Shown here: piece by piece, positions 10,420 through 24,020 of the stretch
Layout: every line of letters begins with the position of its first letter
Numbering within the stretch: position 1 is the stretch's first letter
The notes under the pieces: model-generated
Told to the model about the DNA's origin: nothing
The model's database searches: none
What the model saw: only the letters and a program-made list of their open reading frames with translations
Assembly (NCBI GenBank): GCA_030765055.1
Contig: CM060952.1
Coordinates: forward strand, 81,286,664-81,350,663
Source: Mantis religiosa
Lineage: Eukaryota; Arthropoda; Insecta; Mantodea; Mantidae
DNA: 64,000 nt
Direction of reading: 5' to 3'
Translations under genes and position numbers: made by a program

Positions 10420-10620
10420 CAAGGCGGCCCAGGTTCGATCCCAGGCGACCGCAAAGTGAAATTTGTGGTGGACAAGACGGCGCTGGGGCGGGTTTTCTCC
10501 GGGACCTCCGCTTTGCCCCGCCATCTCATTCCACCGGTGCTCCATCTTCATCTCCTGTATCATCAGTGTCACCGCCTGCGGTGCCGTATGTGTTAAAAGC
10601 GGGCGTTAAACACTACGCAT
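10420..10620 (+). mobile_element. tRNA-derived SINE, family E
   Basis: A B-box-like AGGTTCGATCCCAGG is followed by a GGGCGGGTTTTCTCCGGGAC core and CTCATTCCACCGGTGCTCC. It ends in the family E 3' module CAGTGTCACCGCCTGCGG ... GGGCGTTAAACAC. The 5' end of the tRNA-like head is incomplete. Confidence 0.7.
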
Positions 10621-10699
10621 TTCATTTTAGTTACCAGTTCCCATGAAGAAATCGCTAAATACGAGTATCTCAACAACGATTTGTCACTGTGTGTGCGTG

Positions 10700-10868
10700 T
10701 GTTTTCCAAAAAAGAAAAGAAACCTTCAACGCACACATTCGCACTCTCATTCACACTTCCAGACTCTGGAGAAGATGAATTATCTTGGTCGGAGAAAATT
10801 CCCCACCCCAACCGCCGGGAATCGAACCCGGGAGGCAGACGCTCCACCGACTGCGCTACGGGGCAAGC
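10700..10868 (-). mobile_element. tRNA-derived SINE, family B
   Basis: On the minus strand the head CCCCGTAGCGCAGTCGGTGG has an A-box-like TAGCGCAGTCGG. A perfect T-arm CCGGG-TTCGATT-CCCGG follows, then a GGGGTGGGGAATTTTCTCC body and CATCTTCTCCAGAGTCTGG. It shares its layout with the copy at 6290-6422. Confidence 0.8.
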
Positions 10869-11410
<542 letters not shown>

Positions 11411-11499
11411 TTTGAATTTTATAATACTTATATTGTTCACTAACAAACAGGCCGTTATTCTTCCCCCCTCCTCCTGAAATACAAAGAGAACGCAATGTC

Positions 11500-11700
11500 A
11501 AAGCAGGCACATATAGCGAGCGACCAGCTCTTTAAAACATTTGACTATCGCTTAAACTCTACGGTATTTTGTTAGGAAACATTTCTACCTTGTTTATCTC
11601 GATTAATGTCTCTGTACGAATCGTCTGTGCAAGAGTAGAGAGAGTCATGTGAGAGTGCGTATCACTGAAGGAAACACGGGATTGAGGAAACTTAATCTAT
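11500..11700 (-). repeat. Dispersed repeat 'R' fragment (A block)
   Basis: AGCGACCAGCTCTTTAAAAC, TTTGACTATCGCTTAAA and GTCATGTGAGAGTG match the A block of the R family found at 33,230, 37,060 and 59,820. Confidence 0.6.
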
Positions 11701-13919
11701 AGCGTTATTTAAAACTCCGGCCGCTACATGATGAGCTAGAAACTTCATTACCTTTCCATTATACTGTGAAAAGATAAAAATGACAATCACAACGGATAAA
11801 TGGGAAACGGCTAGTGTCATACAGAACACTTATTTTTAAAAATGTGTCTTAAAAAGACGATGTTTTATATGGAACGAGTTTACTAGTTACTTATGTTATG
11901 GATGTTTTAATAAAAATGTTTTTTTGGAATCAAGGGCCTCATATAATACTTTCTCACTTGCTTTAAGTACTTCGAAGTGGAAAGTAAAACAGAATAACAA
12001 ACTTCGCGATAGAAAACAATAAAATTGTTTGAAAGTGCAAACCAGTAACAAAGAATATTTTGGAAGTGGTTAACATCATAAAATGTATTTGACATATAGC
12101 GTGTCTTGTAAGAACAAATTAAAAAAAAAAGAATAAAATTTGAATAAAAAAAATAAGATATACATTTTATTTCTCGTATAAATATATTAAATGTACTGTA
12201 GCTAGTTTTAAAACCATGGACGTTACTTAAACCTGTCCTTGTAAAATTGCTTTGGTGTGGGGGATTTTATTGAAAAAGCTGTACTCTAATTTTCGAAATA
12301 ACATACCTTTTTCTAAAAATATTTTTCTATTAAAATTCCTTTAAACATGTATTTCCAATGAAACCTTGGTAACGTATTCCATGGTGGAATGCAATACTTC
12401 TTCTACTTAGTGTAGATCAGTAGTCGATAAAATGAAAATTAGTGGATTATCCCATTAAAAGTTATATGTTTCGAAAAATATCCGCAACGCTAGCCACACA
12501 GGGTTCGCGTCCCACAATTACAACAACGCTGAAATGAAAGGTCTGCAACAAGTCCGCAAATAAGGCTAGAAACCGGAATACTTGAAGTCACAAGGCATTC
12601 ATTCGCCTTTTGTGGAAGGCACAATTGTTGGCTATTTGCTCTGGGTTCAGCAACGAGAACAGGTTTGAAAGTGATAAATCAACACACAAGGTTAATGAAA
12701 ACGAAAGTAGGTATGCTGGGAATGCCCTGTAGCTAATCTTCTTCTATCCTGATGCCGGTTGTCATGGTTACACGTCATTTGCAACTCAAAACGCGCTGAA
12801 AATTGCTTTTCCCCCCTCCACTACCATCATGTTTGTTTAGGGAAGTAAGCACTTGTCTTATGTCGTAATACTTTTTTTAAAACAAGAAGAAAATCGAAAT
12901 TCCCACGATATATTTTTACGAATACAAATTTACCATATTATTAAATTAGGATTAACACTTTAAATAAATAAAATATTATGTATTACATTCATTTACTTCT
13001 TCTACTCACTTTTCTTACAAAATCTTGCATTTCTACTCATAGCCTAAGGCATCTGTACAAAAAAATGTGAACTATAACATTTCTATACGAGTTTCTTAAG
13101 CAACATGTATGATGTTAATATGGCAAACATTTTAAAACGCGAAATGATAAATATAGAAAAAGTTCTGAGGGGGGAGAAACGTTATCATTGAAAGTGAATG
13201 TACATTATATTGCAGTACTGTGTTTCAAAGTTCACACAGAGTTATAAATATTGCCGATATAAGCAAATAAAAGGTACCAAATAAGCGTACGGAGCATAAA
13301 TACATAAAAAGCATAAATTCAAATGTTCAACCAATTTCACAGGTACATTGCCTATTTACAGACAGACTTTACAATTCGTTCTCAAATTTGTCAAGCATAC
13401 TTTAAAAACATATAATTTCACTTCGAATGGTTATTGAGTTATTCATTATAAAACTTAAAAATAACTAGAAATTTCAGATGATAGCATTTAAAAATTATTT
13501 TCTTTGAAACTCATATTTGTAAAATAAAACTATATGAATATTTTTGTATTATAATCAAAGAAATGACATACAATTTAAAAAAAAGTACTAGAGTTTTTGA
13601 AACTGTATTATGTGTACTATTTGACATAGGATAATAAAACACAAATTTAAAATGCTATGACTATGAACATTAAAATGAATTTTCAGCTAAAGAGCCCAAA
13701 ACTGAAACATCTCTCTAAGAAATAAGAATCGTATTGTAGACTCAAACGATAGCCATTTTTGTTTATAAACGTGTCGCTGTGATGTCCGTGAAATTGCTTA
13801 CTCTTCGCATGACAAGAAGAAGGAAAGAAAAAAATAAGATGATAATTTACAGATAAAGAATATCTCGGAAATGGTTAGACATAAAAATGATTATTTGACA
13901 TAAATGTTGTGATTAAACA
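11701..13919. other. AT-rich sequence, presumed peroxidasin intron
   Basis: No exon or named element was recognised over about 2.2 kb. A short stretch near 12,240-12,430 (TGGTGTGGGGGATTTTATTG; GGTGGAATGCAATACTTC) resembles the C block of the R family. The minus strand was read for LRR-like exons and none was convincing. Confidence 0.4.
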
Positions 13920-14290
13920 AGATCTACAGTTTTGTGCAGTAGGATTTTATCTTTTACGGTTTACCAGTTGTATAAAAGTCATCCAGAATAAACAGGACTT
14001 AAGACGATATTCCCAGAAAATGGAAGATATACATTTCATTTGTCATAAAAATATCTTAAACATATGGCATTTTAATCAAAATCATTAAGAAAATCGAAAA
14101 TCTGTAACATTTTCTTTAAAAAATCATCTTGTGGCATCCTTGAAAGCTGCTGAACTTGAATACCCAATTGGTATTTACTCTAATTTTCATTTTTGATTTA
14201 TGATGTTAACACACACGATAAACATTTTTTTTGACGTTTTGGAATGGCTAAAACTATAAAGTGTCTGCAAATAACACTTTATGAATTTTA
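13920..14290 (+). repeat. Dispersed repeat 'R' copy (B and C blocks)
   Basis: Good copy of the B block: GGTTTACCAGTTGTATAAAA, ATATACATTTCATTTGTCAT, AAAATATCTTAAACATATGG and TTTTAATCAAAATCATTAAG. It continues into the C block (GGTATTTACTCTAATTTTC; ATGATGTTAACACACAC). Confidence 0.8.
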
Positions 14291-14569
14291 TATATGCACT
14301 TTTTACCCACATTAAATAAAATACCTGAAGGTCGTTAAATGAAGTCGCTGCTCATTCTTTTCTTCCGGACCATCATTTACTCAACACTTGAATAATGCGA
14401 AACACTGGAAGGGCGAAAACAAGCATTTAACTTTCTGAAAATTATTCTTATATAATTTTATTTATCTAATTCTGAAAAAATGGTTAAAATGGTGTATTTT
14501 AATAGTTTCTAACAGTTCTTTATGAAGGGTTCAACTTAAAATATTTTGCTTTTTAACTATGCTGCCCAT

Positions 14570-14757
14570 TAGTAACGTCGTATCAACGCCGCCGGTATGC
14601 CGGAATTTCGTCCCACAGAAGTTATTTTGCATGCCAGTAAATCTACTGATACCCGGTTGACGCTTTTTAGCACACTTAAAAACCACCAATGAGGAAGGGG
14701 TTTGAACCCGCAACTTTGGGATCAGTAGACCAGCGGCTAACCAAGCCATCCGATATT
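14570..14757 (-). mobile_element. tRNA-derived SINE, family C
   Basis: On the minus strand, CGGATGGCTTGGTTAGCCGC leads to GCGGGTTCAAACCCC, then AGTAGATTTACTGGCATGCA and AACTTCTGTGGGACGAAATT. This is the better of the two family C copies. A 111-codon open frame runs through it by chance. Confidence 0.72.
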
Positions 14758-14888
14758 TGACTGACTTTCTATAAATAATGTTCGTTATATTGTGTATATG
14801 TAACTGACAGAAGCTTGTTAACAATTGAAGCATTCCTAAACTATGTTCTGTTGTTTTTGGCCGCATTTGGCTGTTGGGGAAGACTTAC

Positions 14889-15052
14889 AGTATAGTGGTC
14901 TCCGGAGGAACCTCGGGAACACGATCCAGCTGCAGGAACATGCACCTGACCGTCGTCCTGAAGCACAGACACCGGGATGGACATTGTGTCTGGGCCTGTG
15001 TCGCCGACACCAGCAGAAGTAGAACGACTCCTCCAGACAACAGCAGCATCAT
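14889..15052 (-). CDS. Pxn: Peroxidasin, first coding exon (partial gene)
   Basis: Peroxidasin is a secreted haem peroxidase with leucine-rich repeats and Ig domains that crosslinks collagen IV in basement membranes. This exon gives a start MMLLLSGG, a hydrophobic signal peptide with a likely cleavage after ATQA, then the N-terminal LRR cap CPSRCLCFRTTVRCM with its four spaced cysteines, ending VPEVPPETTI plus CT of a Leu codon. It closes with a consensus donor GTAAGT (14,888-14,883) in phase 2. The cap is strikingly close to known peroxidasins of insects and vertebrates. The frame stays open upstream to a Met at 15,154 (34 extra residues), but the Met pair at 15,052 gives the better signal peptide and I prefer it. 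The LRR, Ig and peroxidase exons were not found at lower coordinates, so the intron probably exceeds 14.8 kb. Confidence 0.85.
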
Positions 15053-15173
15053 CACAAAACAAAACACTGAACACAGAAACACAAACAGCAGTCCGTTCCC
15101 ACCGCCTGCGGAAAGGCGACTGAGAGCAGAGGCAGGCGCCCCGCGACTGATCACAGAACACTAGCGACATCAC

Positions 15174-16079
15174 TCAGCCTGCATTCGTAACACTACACTG
15201 TTTGTAGCAACACTGATCATTCGGAGAATATTCTTTCGTTTTTTGAAACAAAATAAACATGTTTATATTTGATAACTACATTCTATAGTTTCGCTAGTTA
15301 ATTGCCGTGTAATTTGTTCGATTTTCTCTAATATTTTCTTAATTATTATCATTTTAACTTTATGTTCACCCAAAAATAAATTTCACAAGGGAATACTTCA
15401 GGATTATAATTATTTATGAATTTTAAATCGTGTTTAACAATAAAATATCGACTTATAAATACATTTGATTAAGAAGCGCCATCTAAGGCACAATTTATAA
15501 TTGATACAGCGAAATCAAAAGAGACTGTTCTTTTTATTATGAATTTCGTGAAGGATGCCTCCAAGAACTTATTTTATTAATTAAAATATTTCCGTTGTTC
15601 TAGCAATGCTTAAAGAAGATCGACAAACGTCGTATGAATTCATTAACGTGAAAAACCTTGTTGCTACACAAATTGATTCCCTATAAAAAATCATCTATTG
15701 ACTGGTGCAGAAACACTTTGCAAAAATTCAAAGGTGGCGCTTCGAATTTGATTTGGAATATCGTTTAAAGTGATGAAGCTTGATTTATTATTATGATCCT
15801 GACAAGAAAAGTTAATAGAAATAGAAACTAAATCTATAAAACTCCTAGAAATAGAGTATAATTAAGTGATAGTAAAATCGTTTAAGATCTAGTTACTATG
15901 AGATGACTTTGAAATCTCAATCACATTTTATGACTAGAGATAAAGCTAAAACTAAAAGCTCTGCATATTAGAAAAGAATCATTGTTGTAGAATTCAATTT
16001 TTTTAAAATCAATCAAACTTTGTTGTATAATAAATTGCAGTTTTGAAAATACAAAGCTGATAACAATAATTTTAAATAT
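15174..16079. other. Upstream region of peroxidasin exon; no gene seen
   Basis: AT-rich sequence. It would hold the promoter and 5' untranslated exon of peroxidasin if transcription starts nearby, but no clear TATA box or initiator was identified. Confidence 0.35.
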
Positions 16080-16299
16080 GTACTCAGGAAGCCTTCCAGC
16101 GATGGTTCTAAAGTTCCGATGAAAATAGTGACTTTCAAAGTCTTAGGTTGGTGTGTCTTTTCCTTTTCGGTCTTCTCATTGGAGGATTTGGATGGTATTT
16201 AGCCGGAATTTGTTGAATTAGATGAATCGGAATGTTGGTTGAAGGTGCTCTTTAGTTTACTACAGCTCTTGCTGAGGACTTCACTGACCTCCGAAATTC

Positions 16300-18290
16300 T
16301 TATGTCGTCATGCAGCACGCCGTTTCACACATACCAAACTGAGATATCTGTTTTGGATAATATGCAGAAGAAACCCATAGAGAACACCCATACTGCCATG
16401 TAGGTCCAATCAATGATGTGTAGATCATTCTCTTATAGTGCATAGCTAATGGAGATGTGAAATGAGATGTTTTAATTGTCTAATGCGATGTCTGCAGTTC
16501 TTGGTAATATCACATAGGTGTTGGTTCCACATTAATTTCGAATCCAAAGTTAAGCCAAGATATCTGACTGCTCTACAGGAATTGGAACTCTATTCATTGA
16601 TATCGGTTGAAACATTTTATCTTTCTTGAGGGTGTACACAACCAGTTTTGATTTTAAAGGGTTCATCAGAAACCTCCATCTTCTGCACCAATTATGAATT
16701 TCAGCACAGAAATCGGCTAGAAGGTCAGCTGTTTCTCCGTTGTTACCTTTGCTGAGTACATGTCATCGGCAAGCTGAGCTGTTGTTAGTTGTTCTTGCAC
16801 AGGGAAGTCGGCGATATATGATCCCTTCTGGTACCCCAGAAGCTATACTGTAATTTTTCTACACAGTTTCTTCATATTTTACAAACTCTGATCGCATAAG
16901 TATGATTGAATGCTTCTGAAATACTTATATGCCTGAAAGACTATCTTTAATTTTATACAGCAGACCATCGTGCCACACTTTATCAAAAGTTTCTCTGTGT
17001 TGAGGAATAAACCGAAACAGACTCTTTTATCTTCATAAGTGCCGAGTATTGCATCGACAATGCGAAGAAACTGCTGAGTAGTTGAATCTAATGATCTAAA
17101 CCCAAACTATGAAAGGGGGAGCACTTCTTCAAGTTGTTGTAATAGCTGAGGCAGCAATAGGCGTTCAAATATTTTGAAAAACAGAAACAACAGACTTATT
17201 GGCCTGTAATTCTTTGGGTCACTTTTCAATTTACCTGTTTTATGAATCATTATAATTATTGCATGCTACCATTTTGTTGGGAAATAAGCGAGTTGAATAA
17301 TTGCATTACATAGATAGAGTCAACATGAAAAATTCAATGCCACGGCCGGATTTGAACCACGAATCTCCTGGTTTCCCTCCATTCACTCTAACCCATTGAG
17401 TTACCATGACCAACGTGCCGTCCTGACATTAAACTCTCCATTTGATTCGTATATTTCCCCAGTAGACCACTAGGGGCTCTCGCATCCGAGATACACCGTT
17501 TGTGGCGACTTACTATCGTAACTACTTGAGTCCCAGGCTTCATCATTTAACTCTTATTATTTTAGTTAATCATTTCTTCATACTAGCCGTATATAGGCTA
17601 AGGTTTTTGATAGATAGAGTCAACATGAAAAATTCAATGTCATGGCCGAATTGACTCTATAGTTGACTCTATATAATATATAATATACATATCTATATGT
17701 AATGTAATAGTTGACTCTATTAAAAACCTTAGCCTATATACGGCTAGTGTGAAGAAATGATTAATTTCCATCAATTAACTAAAATAATAAGAGTTAAATG
17801 ATGAAGCCTGGGACTCAAGTACTTACGATAGTAAGTCGCCACAAACGGTGTATCTCGGATGCGAGAGCCTTTAGTGGTTTACCGGAAAAAATACGAGTCA
17901 AATGGAGAATTTAATGACACGATTGCACGTTGGTGATAGCTCAATGGGTTGGAGCGACTGGACGGAAACCAGGAGATCCGTGGTTCAAATCCCGGCCATG
18001 GCATTGAATTTTTCATGTTGACTCTATCAAAAACCTTAGCCTATACGGCTAGTATGAAGAAATGATTAATTTCCACCAATTAACTAAAATTGCATTATAT
18101 ATTTGTTAGCTGTACAATGGCCTTTATCGCTGAATTCTGTAATAAAGACTATACTATTAGATTATATCCTGGAGCTTTTCTCTTAGGAGAACGTAGTACG
18201 GCATTTCTAAGTTGTGCAGGAGTGAAGCATTTACTGGAAAGTGATAACTGCAATTTTGTTCTTCTATTTCTCTGATAAATTCGTTTAAGT
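16300..18290 (-). pseudogene. LINE reverse transcriptase, broken
   Basis: Minus-strand fragments in order: KRKAPGYNLI (RT start, near 18,160), KSDPKNYRPISLL (near 17,230), FDKVWHDGLLYK (domain A, 16,953-16,988), QLADDMYSA (catalytic box in LADD form in place of YADD, 16,762-16,773), NWCRRWRFLMNP, and RYLGLTLDSKLMWNQH. These are diagnostic for jockey-type RTs, which copy their own RNA at a nicked target. Several stops and frame changes and an 779-bp insertion between the first two fragments inactivate it. The Leu in the catalytic box may be a mutation. Confidence 0.85.
17309..18087. mobile_element. Fold-back element 2 with tRNA-like arms, inside the LINE
   Basis: The left unit is inverted, with its tRNA-like B-box complement GGATTTGAACCACGAATCTC near 17,345. 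The right unit is direct, with GTGGTTCAAATCCCGGCC near 17,980. The centre holds a second partial inverted unit and an AT-rich TATATAATATATAATATAC stretch. It is flanked by a 10-bp direct repeat AATTGCATTA at 17,299-17,308 and 18,088-18,097. Its ends are permuted relative to element 1, which starts elsewhere in the monomer. Confidence 0.85.
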
Positions 18291-18560
18291 ACTATGATTG
18301 GGCTGAAATTGCTGGAAAAGCTGGTCAGAGAATAGCATGACCTTACCTTTAGGTGTTGAATACCATTTGTTGTTTACCTTCAATGAAGGAATTGGTTTTT
18401 TGTGTTTTAGAATACATCTTGTCTTTTTCCATAATGAAACGTTTTGTGCATTCAAAAATTTTAAATTGTTTGGAAGAGTATATAAATGTTGGGGTTTTGA
18501 TGCTTCTTTGAGTTCTCTGGTTGCTCTATTACATATGGTTTTATACAAAGGAAATTTTGT
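18285..18560 (-). pseudogene. LINE linker between endonuclease and RT
   Basis: The open frame includes NRATRELKEA, W-KKTRCILKHKKPIPSL and TPKGKVMLFSDQLFQQFQPN. This is the typical jockey-family connector in which a KKPIP-L stretch precedes the residues leading to the RT domain. It is part of the element at 16,080-20,580 and not an independent gene. Confidence 0.75.
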
Positions 18561-19420
18561 TAGTTCCCATAATCTTCCGCATTGTCTCTCAATTTAAAGT
18601 AGCTTAATTGTATGTGGTGGCCAATAAGATTAAGCGATATTTCTTGGAGGTGGATTTGGAGGCCCGCTGGCTAGAGATGCAGTTTTCTGGATATTTCTTG
18701 TTATTATAGAAAGTGCTTTATCTATATATTTATGTGTTTTGAGAGGAATCTGAGTGTCTGTTACCAAGTTCAAAGTATTTGTATATGAATTCTAGTTAAA
18801 AGGATGTCTTATTTCCATTTCATTTGTCCTATATGTACTTTGCATTGAGACATTTAGTAATGATGGATAATAATCTGAATTCATGAATTACTGTTGGTGT
18901 TGAACAGAAGGTAGAGACATTTCTACCAATAAAGAAGTCGAGGGCATCAGAAGTATTGCCATCGTCTGGATAATGGGTAGGCTCAACAGGGTTCACAACG
19001 TCTATTCGAAAGCAATAGATGACGTCATGTAAAAGCTTTCCTCTAGGATTACTTACATTTGAAACCCAGCGAGGATATTTGCTACTGAAATCTCCTCTAA
19101 GAAGAGAGGTGTATTTATTTCATTTCATGTATTGTGCTCCAGAAGTCGGTAGCAACGAGCCTGTTACTTGGTGGAGATTAGAAATAATGTGTACTATTCA
19201 AATTGATAGTCATACGGGAGATCTGATACTCCCGTTCTATTATCGGAGGAATCTCGCAATGAGCTAATGACGGATGTACTAGTACTGATGAAACTCCTTT
19301 TCGGTCATGACTTGGGTGGTCAGACCTATATATACGATATTGTGGTATTCTGCAGACTATGAGGAGCCAATTCGATTTCGGTAGCTAGCAATATGTCTAT
19401 TGAATAATTTTTAAGAACTG
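18560..19420 (-). pseudogene. LINE AP-type endonuclease, broken
   Basis: On the minus strand, LLRGDFSSKYPRWVSN, NPRGKLLHDVI, and later SDALDFFIGRNVS correspond to the GDFNAKH / NPRGR-L / SDVLDIFI blocks of jockey endonucleases. These enzymes nick the target DNA to prime reverse transcription. The Asn of the GDFN motif appears as Ser, and frameshifts are present. It lies between ORF1 and RT as expected. Confidence 0.78.
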
Positions 19421-19601
19421 TATTAAGTTATGATATTTGTTAACAAAACCCCTGCAGTTCCATATGCAAATACGTAGTTCCTTATTTGGTACTATTTTCT
19501 TAGTAGTGCAGGTAGTATTTAAGTCAATGTTTGAATTAGCGTTTGAAGAAGAGATAGCATTGTGTCCAGTATGTGACTTTATCCATTTTATTTTTACGCA
19601 G

Positions 19602-20123
19602 CTATTGCGTGGGAATACAGTTTATTTGTATGCTGAAATTTTGGTGATGGTAATCGTGGAAGTTAATGTTTCTTGATGATGGTAGTTTTGGAAATTGTTC
19701 CTGACTAGTGGTGCTTAGAGGAGAATCTAGATCGTTAGAATATGATACTTGAGGTTTGTGAGAATTTGTAGCACTAGCTCTTTGCAGTTTTAAATGTGTC
19801 GGGCAACCCTTATATTCCGCAGAATGCTGTCCTTTGCAGGTGGTGCAGATAGGAGGTGTATTATTAGATTTAGTGCACTGCACAGTAGAGTCCCTACCAT
19901 CACATTTAATACAGCGAGCGTGCTTGTGGTAATAATTTCTTGTATGCCCATATTCTTGACAAGACACTAAATTACAATGTATCTGGGCTTTGGTGGTTCT
20001 ATTAATTAATGTATGATACAATCCTGTTAGCTGACATATTTCCTCAATGTTGGCATTGCGTTTTAGATGTAGGGAGAAAAGTGGCAGTGGAATTTGCGTA
20101 ACAGAATGGAAAACTGGAATCAT
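19602..20123 (-). pseudogene. LINE ORF1 gag-like zinc-knuckle protein (5'-broken)
   Basis: 173-residue open frame, C-terminal part of a jockey-type nucleic-acid-binding ORF1 protein. The N-terminal PRE_C2HC-like part (NIEEICQLTGLYHT) is followed by cysteine-rich knuckles: CQEYGHTRNYYHKHARCIKC, and CTTCKGQHSAEYKGCP. A Ser/Pro-rich tail with FPKLPSS follows. Upstream minus-strand sequence to about 20,530 encodes more of the protein (an NxFQPP-type start) but with stops. It would coat LINE RNA. The first knuckle has YYHK where functional copies usually have a cysteine, so it is likely damaged. Confidence 0.82.
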
Positions 20124-20580
20124 TTGCCATTACTTCGGTAACATCGCAAGTAGGATGTAAACCCCTAATTACTACACTGAAATTTCAAGAATATTTCATT
20201 TGATAAGTATGTGAACAACTTTATGTTGTTCAAGATACTAAACTGCTGTACTGTAGCTGTCGACAGAGTCAAAATTGAATTTAACTTTAATACTGTTCAA
20301 TGTTGCGTGTTTAAATGAGCCGACGTTTTCTTTGTTTAAGTCTTGTAATACGTGTTGATACTACTGATATTGCTCACATGTGTTTGATTTTTATTATTAG
20401 GTGTACTCAGGTAGTCATCACTAGTATCTGGCAAACTTGCCGGAGGCTGAAAGGGATTGGTAGTAGCAAAACGTTGGATATTCACTCTTTCGTTTTTGAT
20501 GTAACAATGTGTTCGTTCCCATCAATTTTAGAAAAGCTCGAAGAGATTAAGTTATTAATTGCAGCTGATATATTGTAGCA

Positions 20581-21409
20581 ACTTGGCAAAATGTTTTAGC
20601 AACTGTTACAGATAAACACAAACATACAATAAACACATATAACACAAAAAGGTGAAAAGGTAAGAGCATTGATGTACTCTCAAAGTATGCGTGGGTATGT
20701 ATGAGTAAGGATGGTTCTAATGACACTGGAATGCCCGTTTCAAACTGATTTAATGACTGCTTCTTTTTATCATCACATCAAACTCGAAGTTGCCGACCAA
20801 GGGTTACCAATATATCACCGTTTAGAGTCACTGTAGGTGGAATTCTTATTACTCGATAATACTTAATTCGTTACGTATGAACCGGCAGATCTTCATGTAC
20901 ATATGAACCGACAAATATCTTCTCTCATCGCTTCTGGTCTGCCTTCGACCAAGACAGAACCTGAATGAACCGACTGAATCAGCCGCCAGCTGCGGACTGT
21001 CTGTCCTTACTGGGCACAGCTGTGCGTGGGTGTGTAACTTTCACTTCTGAAGCCCTGTCTTTTAACACAAAGATTCCCTTTGTGATTATTTTGTCCATTG
21101 TGATTATTAGTCTCGGTCATGCCATTATTAAGGGTCCGAAGAATACCTTTTCAAACAGAGTCAAGTGCTATCTCTTTAGAACCGTGCTAAGAACATTGTT
21201 TCTTACGTTTCTTTTGTTGAAACAAAAATTCAACCCAATTGCTATTGTACTCAACTGCACGTGCACGCGTTTCACAACAAATATACATTCCTTTGAAATC
21301 CATTACGATTTTTTATGCATCGCATCCCATAATTTCTGTATCAACTTATTGTAGTAAAACAAATGAGTTGTGCGTTTTAATTAAATATATACATATATTT
21401 CTGTTGCGT
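20581..21409. other. Non-coding sequence
   Basis: A 129-codon open frame at 20,965-21,354 shows hydrophobic stretches but no recognisable domain, and nothing supports it as a gene. Confidence 0.35.
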
Positions 21410-21610
21410 TGGTATTTTGTCTATCTCTAGCAGTTTACCAGTTATACAAAAGTATTTCAAAACGAAAAGGGCCCCTGAGAACATTCCCACAAAATTCAAG
21501 ATAAACATTTCATTTGTAATTAAAATATCTTAAATATATGGTACTTTCATTAAAATCAGGCATGTTTCAGAAAACAGAAGACCTCTAACAATTTTCTTAG
21601 ATTGTGACAA
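21410..21610 (+). repeat. Dispersed repeat 'R' copy (B block)
   Basis: AGTTTACCAGTTATACAAAA, CAAGATAAACATTTCATTTG and AAAATATCTTAAATATATGG match the R consensus. Confidence 0.78.
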
Positions 21611-23185
<1,575 letters not shown>

Positions 23186-23499
23186 GAGTGCTGTATTTCC
23201 TGAAAGGTGGATGATGATATTAGGGAGATGACAAAAACCACCTGTAAATGACACGCCTTCCAACATGCCAAACACGCAAACCTTACCTCCCTGTTAGTTG
23301 TTCGACTCCCTTGTTGTGTTGCCTTCATATGACTTTCTGCATTCGCTCTTTTAAGTATTGTTCTTACAAGAGTATGTTGATCATGAACTGATAAACAGTC
23401 AATTTCGGTTTTGGGTACTTATACACTACGTAGCATTTCCAGAACTGGAAGACTGACGGGGAGCGGTTAAGGAAATCACACGTTACACCGTTGTTTCAC

Positions 23500-23665
23500 A
23501 ATCGTTTAAGGGGTAAAGGAGATACCGAGCTGACGGTAGCGACAGTGTACGTATTCCGGAGGTCATAGGTTTGAGCCCCGGAGGAGCCAGTAGTATTTGT
23601 AAGGAAGAGAGAGTGCGAACCGCCACCGGGGAGTGAAACTGGGTCTTGCCGTCTCCTCTCATGTT
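23500..23665 (+). mobile_element. Possible tRNA-like SINE fragment
   Basis: A B-box-like AGGTTTGAGCCCCGG follows a GAGCTGACGGTAGCGACAG stretch at tRNA-like spacing, with a GC-rich body (GAACCGCCACCGGGGAGTG). No second copy was seen in the window, so this is weak. Confidence 0.35.
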
Positions 23666-23789
23666 TCCTACATCCGACCATGCTGTGCCATTCTCAGATT
23701 ACCAAATTCATTATATATATGTATATATATTCATTATATATGTGTGTGTTTATGTGTGTGCTTATATATTATTTACATTTGTATGCAGT

Positions 23790-24020
23790 AAAATTCTATC
23801 TCTTTTAGCTTAGCAGTTATGCAAAAGTCATCCAGAATGAAGAGCACTTCTGAGGACATTTCCAGAGAAGTCAATATATGCATTGAATTTGTTATATAAA
23901 ATTCTTAAACATAGCTATGGTATTTCAATTAAAATGGTTTAAGAAAACCACGGGGATTTTGAAGAAGGCCCTCCCCCCTACTCCAGCCTACTCTTTACAC
24001 GGAATATTTTTCAAAAATGC
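23790..24020 (+). repeat. Dispersed repeat 'R' copy (B block)
   Basis: TTAGCAGTTATGCAAAAGTC, CAGAATGAAGAGCACTTCTG and TTCTTAAACATAGCTATGG match the R consensus with divergence. Confidence 0.72.

Larger units (their letters stand above)
16080..20580 (-). mobile_element. Decayed jockey-like non-LTR retrotransposon (LINE)
   Basis: Minus-strand element with ORF1 (gag-like, three CCHC-type clusters) at about 19,602-20,530, an AP-endonuclease region at about 18,560-19,420, and reverse transcriptase at about 16,300-18,290. The order matches jockey-clade LINEs. Stops and frameshifts run throughout, so it is inactive. The RT region is split by fold-back element 2 (17,309-18,087). Outer ends are estimated because no target duplication was found. 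Confidence 0.85.

Noticed and set aside
14841..15173. The longer 110-codon minus-strand frame over the peroxidasin exon
   Set aside because: It is the shadow in another frame; the LRR cap, signal peptide and splice donor belong to the frame ending at 14,889.
20965..21354. 129-codon open frame as a membrane protein gene
   Set aside because: Hydrophobic patches only, no domain, no splice or promoter context.
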